DNA from: Calidifontibacter indicus
GTDB taxonomy: Bacteria > Actinomycetota > Actinomycetes > Actinomycetales > Dermatophilaceae
DNA length: 64,000 bases
NCBI RefSeq assembly: GCF_003386865.1
Contig: NZ_QTUA01000001.1
Location: forward strand, 868,001 to 932,000
Direction of reading: 5' to 3'
Of this stretch, positions 37,526 to 47,168 are shown in pieces. Numbering within the stretch: position 1 is the first letter of the stretch; every line of letters begins with the position of its first letter. The notes beneath the pieces are model-generated. The model was not told the origin of the DNA. It made no database searches and saw only the letters and a program-made list of their open reading frames with translations. Position numbers and translations under genes: made by a program.

Positions 37526-38206
37526 ATGGCCGATCTCTTTGAGCAGTACCAGGTGTGGTCAGCCATCTGGATGACGATCAAGCTGACGCTCGCCGGCGCC
37601 GTCGGCAGCCTCGTGCTCGGCACGATCATCGCGATCCTGCGGATGTCACCGGTGCCGATGCTGCGGTTCCTCGGCACCGCCTACGTCAACATCTTCCGCA
37701 ACACCCCGCTGACTCTCATCATCCTGAGCACCAACCTGGTGCTGTGGGCCAAGCTCGGGGTGAAGCTCGCCGACGACAAGTCGCCCGACTACTTCGCCAC
37801 CAACAACTTCCGGCTCGCCGTGCTCGGTCTGGTGATCTACCACGCGTCGTACGTCTGTGAGGCGCTGCGCTCGGGTGTCAACACGATCCCGCTCGGCCAG
37901 GCCGAAGCGGCCCGCTCGATCGGGCTCACCTTCGGGCAGTCGCTCAAGGAAGTCGTTCTGCCGCAGGCGTTCCGAGGCGCGGTGGTGCCGCTGGGCAACA
38001 CCCTCATCGCGCTCACCAAGAACACCACGGTGGCGGTGACCATCGGCGTGCTGGAGATGGCGGCGGTGCTGTCGAAGGTGGCCGAGGCCGATCCGGGCAA
38101 GCTCAACCAGGCGTTCATGATCAGTGCGCTCACCTTCGTGGTGCTGACCCTTCCGGTCGGCCTCGCGGTGTCGCACTTCGGTAAGAAGTTGGCGGTGAAG
38201 CGATGA
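37526..38206 (+). CDS. gluC: Glutamate ABC transporter permease
   Basis: This 226-aa membrane protein has about five transmembrane helices and the ATPase-coupling EAA motif (QAEAARSIGLTFGQSLKEVV). It is one of two permeases that form the channel of the importer. Its stop overlaps the gluD start by 4 bp (ATGA), so they are translationally coupled. ATG 37526. Confidence 0.93.
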   Translation: MADLFEQYQVWSAIWMTIKLTLAGAVGSLVLGTIIAILRMSPVPMLRFLGTAYVNIFRNTPLTLIILSTNLVLWAKLGVKLADDKSPDYFATNNFRLAVLGLVIYHASYVCEALRSGVNTIPLGQAEAARSIGLTFGQSLKEVVLPQAFRGAVVPLGNTLIALTKNTTVAVTIGVLEMAAVLSKVAEADPGKLNQAFMISALTFVVLTLPVGLAVSHFGKKLAVKR

Positions 38207-39078
38207 GTGCGGGTGTTCTGTTCGACGCACCCGGGCCGAAAGCGCGCCGCCGGCACATGATGCTGACCGGCGTCGGAGCGGTGATCCTGCTCGCCGTCCT
38301 CTACGTGGTCTACAAGCGGCTCGACGACAAGGGGCAGTTCTCCTCGGCGCTGTGGAAGCCGTTCACCGACTGGGGTGGCTTCGTCAAGCCCTACCTGTTC
38401 GACGGTCTGGTCGGCACGCTCAAGGCGGCCGTCATCGCGATCGTGCTGGCCGGCATCCTCGGGTTCGCGTTCGCGCTGGCCCGCATGTCGCAGATCAAGG
38501 TGCTGCGCTGGGTCGCGTCGGTGTTGGTCGAGATCTTCCGGGCCATCCCGGTGCTGTTGGTCATGCTGTTCAGCTACGGCTACTTCAGCAACAGCTCGCA
38601 ATCGTCGTTGTCCGACAACGCACCGCTGATCGCGACGGTCACCGGTCTGGTCTTCTACAATGCCGCGGTCGTCTGCGAGGTCATCCGTTCCGGTGTCGAC
38701 CAGTTGCCGAACGGCCAGCGTGAGGCGGGCCTCTCGATCGGTCTGAGCCCGGCCCGGACCCTGCGTCAGATCCAGTTGCCGCAGGCGATCACCACGATGT
38801 TGCCGGCGTTGATCAGCCAACTCGTCGTCATCGTCAAGGACACCGCGCTCGGTTACAACGTGCTCTACGGCGAACTCCTGTACAGCGGCAAGATCGGCTC
38901 GGTCGGCCCGACGAACATCGTGCCGATGATCATCGTCATCGCGCTGATCTACATCGCGATCAACTACACGCTGTCCAAGCTGGCCGAGTACGTCGACCGT
39001 CGGCTGAAGGCGCGTGGTCGGGGTGGCAAGAACCAGCAGGTCGCAGGTGGCCCGGTCATGGAGCCCGAAACCGCCTGA
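38203..39078 (+). CDS. gluD: Glutamate ABC transporter permease
   Basis: This 291-aa membrane protein is the second permease, with an N-terminal helix (about 24-42), the core permease helices and an EAA motif (GQREAGLSIGLSPARTLRQI). The C-terminus is a short polar tail. It ends the gluABCD operon; the E3 element with a strong hairpin follows 10-12 nt after the stop. Confidence 0.93.
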   Translation: MSAGVLFDAPGPKARRRHMMLTGVGAVILLAVLYVVYKRLDDKGQFSSALWKPFTDWGGFVKPYLFDGLVGTLKAAVIAIVLAGILGFAFALARMSQIKVLRWVASVLVEIFRAIPVLLVMLFSYGYFSNSSQSSLSDNAPLIATVTGLVFYNAAVVCEVIRSGVDQLPNGQREAGLSIGLSPARTLRQIQLPQAITTMLPALISQLVVIVKDTALGYNVLYGELLYSGKIGSVGPTNIVPMIIVIALIYIAINYTLSKLAEYVDRRLKARGRGGKNQQVAGGPVMEPETA

Positions 39079-39087
39079 GCTTTTTGC

Positions 39088-39196
39088 GTGCTCCTCGCGG
39101 TTGACACCCCCGGCACTGCGCAAGCTCGTGCCGGGGGTGTCGCGCGTCCCGCCTGCGTGAGCCTCGCGCTGTGGTCCGGTGGTAGCCACCACCGGC
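39088..39196 (-). repeat. Structured intergenic element E, copy 3
   Basis: Read from gluD, it has the conserved CTCCTCGCGG start region, then the hairpin at 39103-39141, then CGTCCCGCCTGCGTGAGCCT and CCACCACCGGC. A second, truncated copy of the family's start, CTGCAG plus GCTCCTTCG, follows at 39205-39219. The other family members are listed under copy 1. Confidence 0.75.
39103..39141. terminator. Strong hairpin after gluD (inside element E3)
   Basis: GACACCCCCGGCAC (39103-39116) pairs perfectly with GTGCCGGGGGTGTC (39128-39141) around an 11-nt loop, 25 nt after the gluD stop. A run of five T's lies between the stop and the hairpin, not after it. It is the variable hairpin of element copy 3. 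Confidence 0.8.
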
Positions 39197-39251
39197 GATG
39201 TTGTCTGCAGGCTCCTTCGTGGTCGACACCGAGGGCTTCTACGATCCTTGG

Positions 39252-39887
39252 GTGACTTTCGACGGTTTCTCGGTGGCAGCGCTCGACTTCTACGACGACC
39301 TCGCGCAGGACAACAGCAAAGCCTTCTGGGAAGCCCACCGCGACGTCTACAACGCGGCGGTGCGGGCGCCCTTCGAGGCGCTCGCCGAGGCGGTCGAGGA
39401 CGAGTTCGGCGACGCGAAGATCTTCCGGCCCAACCGGGACGTGCGGTTCAGCAAGGACAAGGCGCCGTACAAGACCCACCAGGGCATGTACGTCGCCGCG
39501 GCCGAGGCCACCGGCTGGTACGTGCAGTTGTCCGCGGCCGGGGTGATGGTCGGCGTCGGGTTCTACGACGCGTCGCCGACCCGACTTGCGTTGTTGCGCA
39601 AGGTGATCGACGGTCCCGACGGGGTGTCGCTGGAGCGGCTCGTCGGCGACCTGCAGCGCTACGGGTGGACGCTCGGCGGCGACACGGTGAAGACGGCGCC
39701 GCGCGGTTACAGCGTCGACAACCCGCGGATCGCGCTACTGCGGCACAAGACGATGTCGCTGTCGAAGGAGTACGGCTTCGAGCCGTTCGTGCACACGCCC
39801 GATCTGTTGGGACGCATCGTGTCCGACTGGCGTGACGGCCGCTCGCTCGTGGAGTGGCTCGCGGTGCACCTCGGCACCGGCCGCTGA
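39252..39887 (+). CDS. DUF2461-family protein
   Basis: This 211-aa protein belongs to DUF2461, a family of unknown function seen in bacteria and fungi. Typical blocks are ALDFYDDLAQDNSKAFWEAH at the start, FRPNRDVRFSKDKAPYKTHQG and VQLSAAGVMVGVGFYD. I chose GTG 39252 because the family begins with a TFxGF motif here (VTFDGF) and TACGAT ends 6 nt before it; the upstream frame from 39198 overlaps the E element. It converges with the patatin gene. Confidence 0.86.
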   Translation: MTFDGFSVAALDFYDDLAQDNSKAFWEAHRDVYNAAVRAPFEALAEAVEDEFGDAKIFRPNRDVRFSKDKAPYKTHQGMYVAAAEATGWYVQLSAAGVMVGVGFYDASPTRLALLRKVIDGPDGVSLERLVGDLQRYGWTLGGDTVKTAPRGYSVDNPRIALLRHKTMSLSKEYGFEPFVHTPDLLGRIVSDWRDGRSLVEWLAVHLGTGR

Positions 39888-39906
39888 CGCCCCTCCCGCG
39901 AGCCCA

Positions 39907-39993
39907 CCCCTCCCGCAAACGCTGCGGTTGCCGGCAGACGCTGCGGTTGCAACAGGAACGTCTGTCTGGAACTGCAGTTTTTGCGGGGGAGGG
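39907..39993. repeat. Inverted repeat with GCAAA/TTTGC arms (copy D)
   Basis: CCCTCCCGCAAA (about 39908-39919) faces TTTTTGCGGGGGAGGG (39978-39993) between the convergent DUF2461 and patatin genes, so it can terminate both. Between the arms, ACGCTGCGGTTGC is repeated directly (39919-39931 and 39938-39950). Confidence 0.6.
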
Positions 39994-40974
39994 TCACAAG
40001 CCCTGGGCGTCGAGTGCCTCGGTGGTGAGCTGTCGGCCGAGGGCGATCATCTCGGCGGCGCGGTGGAACTCCAGGGTGCGCGCGGCGTCCGAGGGCAGTG
40101 TCACGAGCACGTCGGGCGGGTTGGAGGCCATCCGGTAGCGCGCGACGAGCGACGACATCGTGTCGAACGAACGGTTGAAGATCTCCATCGTCGACGGGTC
40201 CTTCGGCAGCCGGGTGCCGAGCAACCGTTGGAGCGGGTCGGCGTCCGGATCGTCTTCCTGCGCAGCGCGATTGGCGACCAGCCTCGCGGACAGGCGTTGC
40301 ATGGTCGCGGTCTCGAGGATCTCGTTGGTGCTCTTGCGCACGCGCCGTGCACCGCGGGTGAGGGTCTCGCTGCTGCCGATGATCGTGCGCAGCGGCGAGA
40401 CCGGCACGGCCTCCGCGTTGCCCTGCGACTGACGGACGCCGTTCAGCGAGATCGCGAGCGTGATGTCGGACGCGACCGCGCGGGTCGGCTCGATCGGGAT
40501 GGGGTTCATGAGGCCGCCGTCGACCAGCATCCGTCCGTCGACCACGACCGGGTGGATGACGCCGGGCATCGCGCTAGAGGCCCGGATCGCGACGTCGGCG
40601 GGACCGCGCTGGAACCACACCTCGCGGCGTCCGTCGAGGTCGGTCGCGACCGCGGTGAACGGGATCGGGAAGTCTTCGATCTGCGAGTCCGCGAGCATGT
40701 CGCCGATGCGGTTGATGATGCGCTCGGCCCGCACCACGCCGGGGCCGCCGAGACTCGGGTCGACCAGGCGCAGCAGGTCGCGTTGGCTCAGGCTGAGTGC
40801 CCACTCCTTGAGCACTTCCATCCGGCCGGAGGCGGCGAAGCTACCGACGAGTGCGCCCATCGAGGTGCCGGCGATCGTGACGACCTCGTGGCCGCGTTCG
40901 GCGAGCACTTCCAGGGCGCCGATGTGGGCGCCACCGGAGCCGAGTGCCACGGCGACTCTCTTTCCCGATGCCAT
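39994..40974 (-). CDS. Patatin-like phospholipase (RssA-like)
   Basis: This 326-aa protein is a patatin-family lipid acyl hydrolase. It has the oxyanion hole GSGGAHIG (12-19), the nucleophile elbow GTSMG with Ser38 and the DGG motif with Asp152 (a Ser-Asp dyad), as in bacterial RssA/NTE-like patatins. No signal peptide is present, so it acts in the cytosol or at the inner membrane face. ATG 40974 is chosen from the domain start. The substrate lipid is not known. Confidence 0.9.
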   Translation of the reverse strand: MASGKRVAVALGSGGAHIGALEVLAERGHEVVTIAGTSMGALVGSFAASGRMEVLKEWALSLSQRDLLRLVDPSLGGPGVVRAERIINRIGDMLADSQIEDFPIPFTAVATDLDGRREVWFQRGPADVAIRASSAMPGVIHPVVVDGRMLVDGGLMNPIPIEPTRAVASDITLAISLNGVRQSQGNAEAVPVSPLRTIIGSSETLTRGARRVRKSTNEILETATMQRLSARLVANRAAQEDDPDADPLQRLLGTRLPKDPSTMEIFNRSFDTMSSLVARYRMASNPPDVLVTLPSDAARTLEFHRAAEMIALGRQLTTEALDAQGL

Positions 40975-41133
40975 GACGACCAGCGTACGGCTGTGGGCTC
41001 GGCACGTGCGCAGGGTTGGCGCCCGTGGTGGGCGCCCATAGTGACTGCGATCACACGGTGGATAGCATCGAGGCCGGTGGGCGAGCGTGTCTTGCCCGAC
41101 GTTCATTCACGACAGCAACACGGAAGAGCGCAC

Positions 41134-41937
41134 ATGGACAAGGTTGTAGCGTCCGCTGCGGAGGCGGTCGCCGACATCGCGTCCGGCTCGTCGCTGGCGG
41201 TCGGCGGATTCGGACTCTGCGGCATCCCGACGGTGCTCATCAAGGCACTGCACGACACGGGCGCCGACGACCTGTCGGTGGTGTCGAACAACTGCGGCGT
41301 CGACGGTGCGGGCCTCGGAGTGCTGCTCGAGGACAAGCGGATCAGCCTGGTGCAGGCGTCGTACGTGGGGGAGAACAAGGAGTTCGCCCGGCAGTACCTG
41401 TCCGGTGAGCTCGAGGTGCGCCTGACGCCCCAGGGCACCCTCGCCGAGAAGATGCGGGCCGGTGGTGCCGGCATCCCGGCGTTCTACACCCAGACCGGTG
41501 TCGGCACCCAGGTGGCCGAGGGCGGCATGCCGTGGAAGTACGACGCCGACGGTGGCGTCGACAAGGAGTCGCCGGCCAAGGAGACCCGCACCTTCGACAC
41601 CTTCGGGCAGGAGCGCGAGTACGTGCTCGAGGAGTCGATCGTCACCGACTTCGCGCTGGTGCGTGCGCTCAAGGGCGACCGCCACGGCAACCTGGTGTTC
41701 AACACGTCGGCGCGCAACTTCAACCCCGCCTGCGCGATGGCCGGCCGCATCACCATCGCCGAGGTCGAGCAACTCGTCGAGCCGGGCGAGATCGACCCCG
41801 ACGAAGTGCACCTGCCGGGCATCTACGTGCACCGCGTCGTCGAGCTCACCCCGGAGCAGGCCGCCGACAAACAGATCGAACGAATCACCACCCGTCCGCG
41901 TCCGGCGGGCGACGCCGCGCAGACGCAGGAGGCCTGA
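41134..41937 (+). CDS. scoA: 3-oxoacid CoA-transferase subunit A
   Basis: This 267-aa protein is the alpha subunit of a succinyl-CoA:3-ketoacid CoA-transferase (SCOT) type enzyme, which moves CoA between succinyl-CoA and acetoacetate in ketone-body and butyrate use. Family blocks: [17 protein letters not shown] near the start and [16 protein letters not shown]. Its stop leads directly into subunit B (one-base gap). The ATG at 41134 has GAAGAG about 6 nt upstream. Other acetate or propionate CoA-transferases are possible, but the A/B arrangement fits SCOT. Confidence 0.92.
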   Translation: MDKVVASAAEAVADIASGSSLAVGGFGLCGIPTVLIKALHDTGADDLSVVSNNCGVDGAGLGVLLEDKRISLVQASYVGENKEFARQYLSGELEVRLTPQGTLAEKMRAGGAGIPAFYTQTGVGTQVAEGGMPWKYDADGGVDKESPAKETRTFDTFGQEREYVLEESIVTDFALVRALKGDRHGNLVFNTSARNFNPACAMAGRITIAEVEQLVEPGEIDPDEVHLPGIYVHRVVELTPEQAADKQIERITTRPRPAGDAAQTQEA

Positions 41938-41938
41938 C

Positions 41939-42571
41939 ATGCCGTTGACCCGTGAACAGATGGCCGCCCGCGCCGCTCAGGAGCTCGAGGACGGCGACTA
42001 CGTCAACCTCGGGATCGGTCTGCCGACCCTCGTGCCCAACTACGTTGCCGACGACGTCGAGCTGGTGCTGCAGAGCGAGAACGGCATCCTCGGCACCGGC
42101 GCCTACCCGTACGAGGGCGAGGAAGACCCCGACCTCATCAACGCCGGCAAGGAGACCGTGACGCTGCGCAAGGGTGCCAGCATCTTCGACTCCGCCACCA
42201 GCTTCGGCATGATCCGCGGCGGCAAGGTCGACGCGGCGATCCTCGGCGCGATGCAGGTGAGCGTCGCCGGCGACATCGCCAACTGGATGATCCCGGGCAA
42301 GATGGTCAAGGGCATGGGCGGCGCGATGGACCTCGTGCACGGTGCGCGCAAGGTGATCGTGCTGATGGAGCACGTCGCCAAGGACGGCAGTCACAAGATC
42401 GTGCAGGAGTGCTCGCTGCCGCTCACCGGCAAGGCCGTCGTGCAGCGCATCATCACCGACCTGGCGGTCATCGACGTCACCGACGACGGGCTCGTCGTGC
42501 GGGAGCTCGTCGACGGCGTGACCCAGGAGGAATTGCAGGAGAAGACCGGCGCCCCGCTGACCTTCGCATGA
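41939..42571 (+). CDS. scoB: 3-oxoacid CoA-transferase subunit B
   Basis: This 210-aa protein is the beta subunit with the catalytic glutamate Glu47 in QSENGILG, which forms the CoA thioester intermediate. [14 protein letters not shown] near the start and [17 protein letters not shown] are typical of SCOT B. The start lies one base after the subunit A stop, so the two are coupled. A phosphotransferase gene follows 20 bp later. Confidence 0.93.
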   Translation: MPLTREQMAARAAQELEDGDYVNLGIGLPTLVPNYVADDVELVLQSENGILGTGAYPYEGEEDPDLINAGKETVTLRKGASIFDSATSFGMIRGGKVDAAILGAMQVSVAGDIANWMIPGKMVKGMGGAMDLVHGARKVIVLMEHVAKDGSHKIVQECSLPLTGKAVVQRIITDLAVIDVTDDGLVVRELVDGVTQEELQEKTGAPLTFA

Positions 42572-42591
42572 CATTCGCCTAGGTTGGTCGC

Positions 42592-43611
42592 GTGCAGAAT
42601 CATGACGAACTGGTCCGCCCGCCCGTGCTCGGTCCGGCGCTGGTCGCCGCCACCGGCGCCTCCGGTTGGGCGAGTTTCGACTACCGGTTGATCGCCGGCG
42701 GAAAGTCGAACCTCACCTTCGAACTGTCCAGTGCGGCAGGCGAACTCATCCTGCGTCGCCCGCCGTCGGGCAACCTGCTGCCGTCGGCGCACGACATGGG
42801 TCGTGAGTCGCGGGTGCAGCGAGCCCTGGCCGGCACGCAGGTGCCGGTGCCGCAGGTGGTGCTGACGGACGAGGGCGATCTGCTCGGCGTGCCGTGTTAC
42901 GTCATGGCGAAGGTCGAGGGGCACGTCATCCGTGAGGAGCTCCCTGCCGGGTACGCCGACGACGCCGCCGCGAAGGAGCGCATCGCCGGCGCACTCGTCG
43001 ACACGCAGTCCGCACTGCACCTCATCGACCCCGCGTCGATCGGGATGGCCGACTTCGGCAGAGCCGAGGGGTTCATGGCCCGGCAGGTGCGCCGTTGGAC
43101 CGAGCAGTGGGACCGCTCCAAGACCCACGACGTGGCCGAGATGACCGAGCTCTCCCAGCGGTTGAGCACCAACACCCCCACCGCACAACGGGTTTCGATC
43201 ATCCACGGCGACTACCGGCTCGACAACTGCATCATGGACTCCGACGACCCGGGCAAGGTGGCGGCAGTGCTCGACTGGGAGCTGTCGGCGCTCGGTGACC
43301 CGCTGGCCGACCTGGCGTTGACGCTGTTCTACTGGCTCGAGGAGTCGGACGAGCCGTTCGGCATCACCCCCTCGATCACCCGCACGCCGGGCTTCCCCGG
43401 TCGCGACTTCGTGAAGGCGCGATACGCCGAGCAGACCGGGCTCGACCTGTCCGATCTCGGCTACTACCAAGGGTTCTCGGCGTTCAAGCTGGCCGGCATC
43501 GTGCAGGGCATCAACCAGCGCAGCAAGGCAGGCGCGATGGCGGGGCAGGACTTCGGCAACCTCGACGACATGGTGTTGCACATCGCCCGCCAGGGTCTCG
43601 AACTGCTCTGA
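42592..43611 (+). CDS. Aminoglycoside-phosphotransferase-like kinase (ACAD10-type)
   Basis: This 339-aa protein has the APH kinase fold. The catalytic loop is IHGDYRLDNCIM and the metal-binding loop is LDWELSALGDPLAD; the N-terminal lobe includes ILRRPPSG. Such kinases in acyl-CoA contexts are thought to phosphorylate hydroxylated acyl compounds rather than antibiotics. GTG 42592 follows TAGGTT by 6 nt (leaderless), 20 bp after the scoB stop. The position beside scoAB suggests fatty-acid or ketoacid metabolism. Confidence 0.88.
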   Translation: MQNHDELVRPPVLGPALVAATGASGWASFDYRLIAGGKSNLTFELSSAAGELILRRPPSGNLLPSAHDMGRESRVQRALAGTQVPVPQVVLTDEGDLLGVPCYVMAKVEGHVIREELPAGYADDAAAKERIAGALVDTQSALHLIDPASIGMADFGRAEGFMARQVRRWTEQWDRSKTHDVAEMTELSQRLSTNTPTAQRVSIIHGDYRLDNCIMDSDDPGKVAAVLDWELSALGDPLADLALTLFYWLEESDEPFGITPSITRTPGFPGRDFVKARYAEQTGLDLSDLGYYQGFSAFKLAGIVQGINQRSKAGAMAGQDFGNLDDMVLHIARQGLELL

Positions 43612-43624
43612 ACCGACCGGTCGG

Positions 43625-45379
43625 CTATCCGGTGAAGCCGTAGATCAGCGCGCTGTACGGGCCCACGTTCACGGACGCCGACGCCGGGTCGCCGTCGGCG
43701 GTGACGGAGGTCGACTCGACCGAGCCGTACTCCTCGGAGTAGCTGATGCCGTCGGTGTTCATCAGCAGTTCCCAGCCACCGGCTGCCGGGAACTGAACGG
43801 GCAGGTCGGTGCGGGCCTCGCCGCTGAGGTTCACGACCACGAACACGCTGTCGCCCGGGCCGCCGTCGGCCCAACGGTGGTAGGCGATGACGTTCGCGGC
43901 GTCATCGGCGTGCACCAGTTGGGTGTGCTGACCGCGTAGACCGGCGCTGCGTCCGGAAGCGTTGCGGCGCAACGAGATCAGGTCGCGCCAGATCTGCAGC
44001 ACTCCCGACTGTTCCTCGGCGAGTGACCAGTCGAGCGGCACGGTGTCCTGGAACCAGCCGTCCTGCAGAAACTCCTGGCCCATGAACAGCATCGGGATGC
44101 CGGGGGGGGTGAGCAGCATCGCGGCACCCATGGTGGCCAGCTTCTGGGCGAGCTCGCCGGAGGTGTCGTCGGGGGCCACCTCGAGCGGCACCCGAGCCTT
44201 GCCGTTGGCCACCTCGTCGTGCGACTCGGTGTAGATCACCCGCTCGAAGGCGTCGTCGTTGTACGTCTTGAGGATCGCTGTGGCGACCGCCTCCAACGAG
44301 CGTTCGTCGTCGTTCGACGCCTTCAGCGCCTCGCGGATCGGGTGCACGAACGCGCCGTCCCATTGGGCGTGGAACGCCGCGCCGCCCTCGTCGGTCGAGC
44401 TCACCGCGGGGTTCTGCTGCATGTCCTCGGCGATCAACAGGCGATCCGGGAACTGTTCGCGCACTAACGAATTGACTTCGCGCATCATCTCCCACCCCTC
44501 GGGGATGTCCATGCCCGAACCGTCCCGGCTGCGGATGTACGGGGTCATGTCGAAGCGCAGACCGTCGGCGTGGAAGTCGTTCAGCCACAACACCGCGTTG
44601 TCGCGGATGAACGCCCGCACCTCCGGGCGGCCGTAGTCGGGACGGGTGTCACCCCACGGCGTCGACGAGCGGTCGTCGTTGTAGAAGTAGATGCCGCCCT
44701 TGCCGTTCTCCGACCAACCGTCGAACTGCCAGGTGGCGAGGTCGCTCGGACCGAAGTGGTTGTAGACGACGTCGACGATCACGGCCAGCCCGCGCTGGTG
44801 GGCCGCCTTCACCAGGTCCTTCAGACCGTCCGGGCCGCCGAGCACCGACTCGACCGCGAACAGGTGGGCCGGGTTGTAACCCCACGAGTCGTCACCGGCG
44901 AACTCCATCACCGGCATCAGCTCGATCACGTTGGCTCCCAACGACTGCACGTGGTCGAGACGGTCGATCACCGACTGGAACGAGCCGCGTCCCTGCTCGG
45001 CGTTGAACGAGCCGACGTGCAGTTCGTAGATCACCAGGTCGTCGCGGCGGGAGAGGCCGGGGCTGTCGTCACCCCAGTCGTACGCGCCGTGGTCGTAGAT
45101 CACGCCGTTGCCAACCGAGTTGGTGACCTTGCGGGCGTACGGGTCGACCCGCTGGAAGGTCTGGCCGCCGGCGGTCAGCTGGTACTTGTACTCCTGCCCG
45201 ACCTGCGCCGAGGTCTCGGCGTACCAGTAGCCATTGCCCTCGGACTCCATGACGGTTGCCCCGCCGTCCCAGTCGTTGAAATCGCCGATGACACAGACCT
45301 GTTCGGCGTTCGGCGCCCACACCCGAAACGCCACCCCACCGTCGAACGGGATCGCTCCCATGCCTTCACGCTGACCCAT
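43625..45379 (-). CDS. GH13 alpha-glucan-active enzyme (branching-enzyme-like)
   Basis: This 584-aa protein has an N-terminal CBM48-like domain (about 1-105; WAPNAEQVCVIGDFNDWDG), then a GH13 alpha-amylase barrel. Catalytic residues are Asp277 (GLRFDMTPY), Glu318 (LLIAEDM) and Asp388 (ESHDE), all present. The domain order resembles glucan branching enzymes and maltooligosyltrehalose hydrolases. The exact reaction cannot be fixed from sequence. The ATG at 45379 has GGAGA about 9 nt upstream. It is convergent with the phosphotransferase gene by 14 bp. Confidence 0.88.
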   Translation of the reverse strand: MGQREGMGAIPFDGGVAFRVWAPNAEQVCVIGDFNDWDGGATVMESEGNGYWYAETSAQVGQEYKYQLTAGGQTFQRVDPYARKVTNSVGNGVIYDHGAYDWGDDSPGLSRRDDLVIYELHVGSFNAEQGRGSFQSVIDRLDHVQSLGANVIELMPVMEFAGDDSWGYNPAHLFAVESVLGGPDGLKDLVKAAHQRGLAVIVDVVYNHFGPSDLATWQFDGWSENGKGGIYFYNDDRSSTPWGDTRPDYGRPEVRAFIRDNAVLWLNDFHADGLRFDMTPYIRSRDGSGMDIPEGWEMMREVNSLVREQFPDRLLIAEDMQQNPAVSSTDEGGAAFHAQWDGAFVHPIREALKASNDDERSLEAVATAILKTYNDDAFERVIYTESHDEVANGKARVPLEVAPDDTSGELAQKLATMGAAMLLTPPGIPMLFMGQEFLQDGWFQDTVPLDWSLAEEQSGVLQIWRDLISLRRNASGRSAGLRGQHTQLVHADDAANVIAYHRWADGGPGDSVFVVVNLSGEARTDLPVQFPAAGGWELLMNTDGISYSEEYGSVESTSVTADGDPASASVNVGPYSALIYGFTG

Positions 45380-45582
45380 CGGTGTGTCTCCTAGTCGAGG
45401 TGCGGGGGAGGGCCGGACGGCCGCGACCCAGCGTATGACCTGGCGGCCGGCGACGAGGTGCCCACGGACGCAGGTCACATTTGTCAGCACATTTTGGGAC
45501 GAAGGCGCGTATCCGTAGCCACCGGCCCTTCGGGTCACTAGATTTCGTTGTCGTTCCCTGGTCCCAGGAAGGAGTCACGCTC

Positions 45583-47082
45583 ATGAGCTTCGCGAACATG
45601 ATGCGGACGAAGTCGGTCGAGCAGTCGATCGCCGAAGGCGACGAGCCGGAGTACCAACTCAAGAAACGGCTCACCGCCCTCGACCTCACGGTGTTCGGCG
45701 TCGGAGTCGTGATCGGTGCCGGCATCTTCACCGTCGCCGGCCGTGCGGCCAAAGACCTCGCCGGCCCGTCCGTCGTGATCTCGTTCGTGGTCGCAGCCCT
45801 GTGTTGTGCGCTCGCGGCGCTCTGTTACGCCGAGTTCGCCTCGTCGATCCCGGTGTCGGGTTCGGCCTACACATTCAGCTACGCCTCCCTCGGTGAAATC
45901 GTCGCCTGGATCATCGGCTGGGACCTCCTGCTGGAGCTGATGCTCGGTGCATCGGTGGTCGCGCAGGGCTGGTCGGCCTACCTCGGGGTGTTCCTCGACC
46001 ACCTCGACATCACGCTTCCCGAGTCGGTCTCCTACGGCAGCAGCTTCGACCTGCCGGCCTTCCTGCTCGTGGCCGTGCTCACCGTGCTGGTGAGCATCGG
46101 CATCAAGGAGTCGCTGCGGGTCAACCTGGCGCTGGTCGCGCTCAAGGTGTTCATCGTGCTATTCGTGATCTTCGCCGGCCTGTTCTTCATCAAGGGCGAG
46201 AACTACCAGCCGTTCATCCCGCCGAACCAGCCCGCCGAGCAGGTCGAGACGCTCAAGACGCCGCTCATCGAGTGGGTCTTCGGCTTCACCCAGTCGCACT
46301 ACGGCGTCACCGGCATCCTGGCCGCGGCCTCGTTGGTGTTCTTCGCCTACATCGGATTCGACGTCGTCGCGACCACCGCCGAGGAAGCCAAGAACCCGCA
46401 GCGCGACCTTCCGCGTGGCATTCTCGGCTCGCTGCTGATCTGCACGGTGCTCTACTGCGCCGTCGCGCTGGTCATGACCGGCATGGTGAAGTACGACAAG
46501 ATCTCCAGCGAGGCATCCCTGGCCAAGGCGTTCGAGGACGTCGGGCATCCAGGGTTCGCGACGCTCATCTCAGCCGGAGCCGTCGCCGGTCTGACCACCG
46601 TGGTCATGACCTTGCTCATCGGTGCCTCGCGCGTCGTGTTCGCGATGTCGCGTGACTGGCTGCTCCCGGCGAGCCTGGGCAAGGTCAACACCAAGACCGG
46701 CACCCCGATCAAGATCACGGTCGGCATCGGCACCGTGGTGGCCCTCGTCGCAGCGCTCACCCCGGTCGGTGAACTCGAGTACATGATCAACATCGGCACG
46801 CTCACCGCGTTCTTCCTGGTGTCGGTCGCGGTGCCGGTGCTGCGCCGCCGCAACCCGAAGATGGAGCGCCCGTTCAAGGTGCCGTTCAGCCCGGTGCTGC
46901 CGATCGTGTCGGCACTGATCTGCCTCTACCTGATGCTCACGCTGCCGATCGAGACGTGGATCCGGTTCGTCATCTGGATGGCGCTCGGCTTCATCATCTA
47001 CTTCATCTACGGCTACCACCGCAGCCGCCTGGCCCAAGGGCACCGGGCGCAGGAAGAGCCCGTGGAGAAGTCGACGCTCTGA
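45583..47082 (+). CDS. APC-family amino-acid permease (CAT-like)
   Basis: This 499-aa protein has 12-14 transmembrane helices and the APC motif GVGVVIGAGIFTVAG in helix 1. The long hydrophilic loop (GENYQPFIPPNQPAEQVE) and overall length match cationic-amino-acid-transporter-like proteins. The ATG at 45583 has AAGGAG about 9 nt upstream. The upstream gap of 203 bp separates it from the divergent GH13 gene. The substrate is probably an amino acid; which one is not clear. Confidence 0.9.
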   Translation: MSFANMMRTKSVEQSIAEGDEPEYQLKKRLTALDLTVFGVGVVIGAGIFTVAGRAAKDLAGPSVVISFVVAALCCALAALCYAEFASSIPVSGSAYTFSYASLGEIVAWIIGWDLLLELMLGASVVAQGWSAYLGVFLDHLDITLPESVSYGSSFDLPAFLLVAVLTVLVSIGIKESLRVNLALVALKVFIVLFVIFAGLFFIKGENYQPFIPPNQPAEQVETLKTPLIEWVFGFTQSHYGVTGILAAASLVFFAYIGFDVVATTAEEAKNPQRDLPRGILGSLLICTVLYCAVALVMTGMVKYDKISSEASLAKAFEDVGHPGFATLISAGAVAGLTTVVMTLLIGASRVVFAMSRDWLLPASLGKVNTKTGTPIKITVGIGTVVALVAALTPVGELEYMINIGTLTAFFLVSVAVPVLRRRNPKMERPFKVPFSPVLPIVSALICLYLMLTLPIETWIRFVIWMALGFIIYFIYGYHRSRLAQGHRAQEEPVEKSTL

Positions 47083-47168
47083 GTCGGCCCGCGACACAGA
47101 CCAGCCCGCTCGGCCCGATGGTCGAGCGGGCTCGTCTGTGCAGCGCCCGGATGGCGCAGGATGGGTGC

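Noticed and set aside
42592-43611. Antibiotic-resistance phosphotransferase
   Set aside because: The fold is shared, but the sequence type and its place next to CoA-transferase genes point to acyl metabolism, not aminoglycoside resistance.
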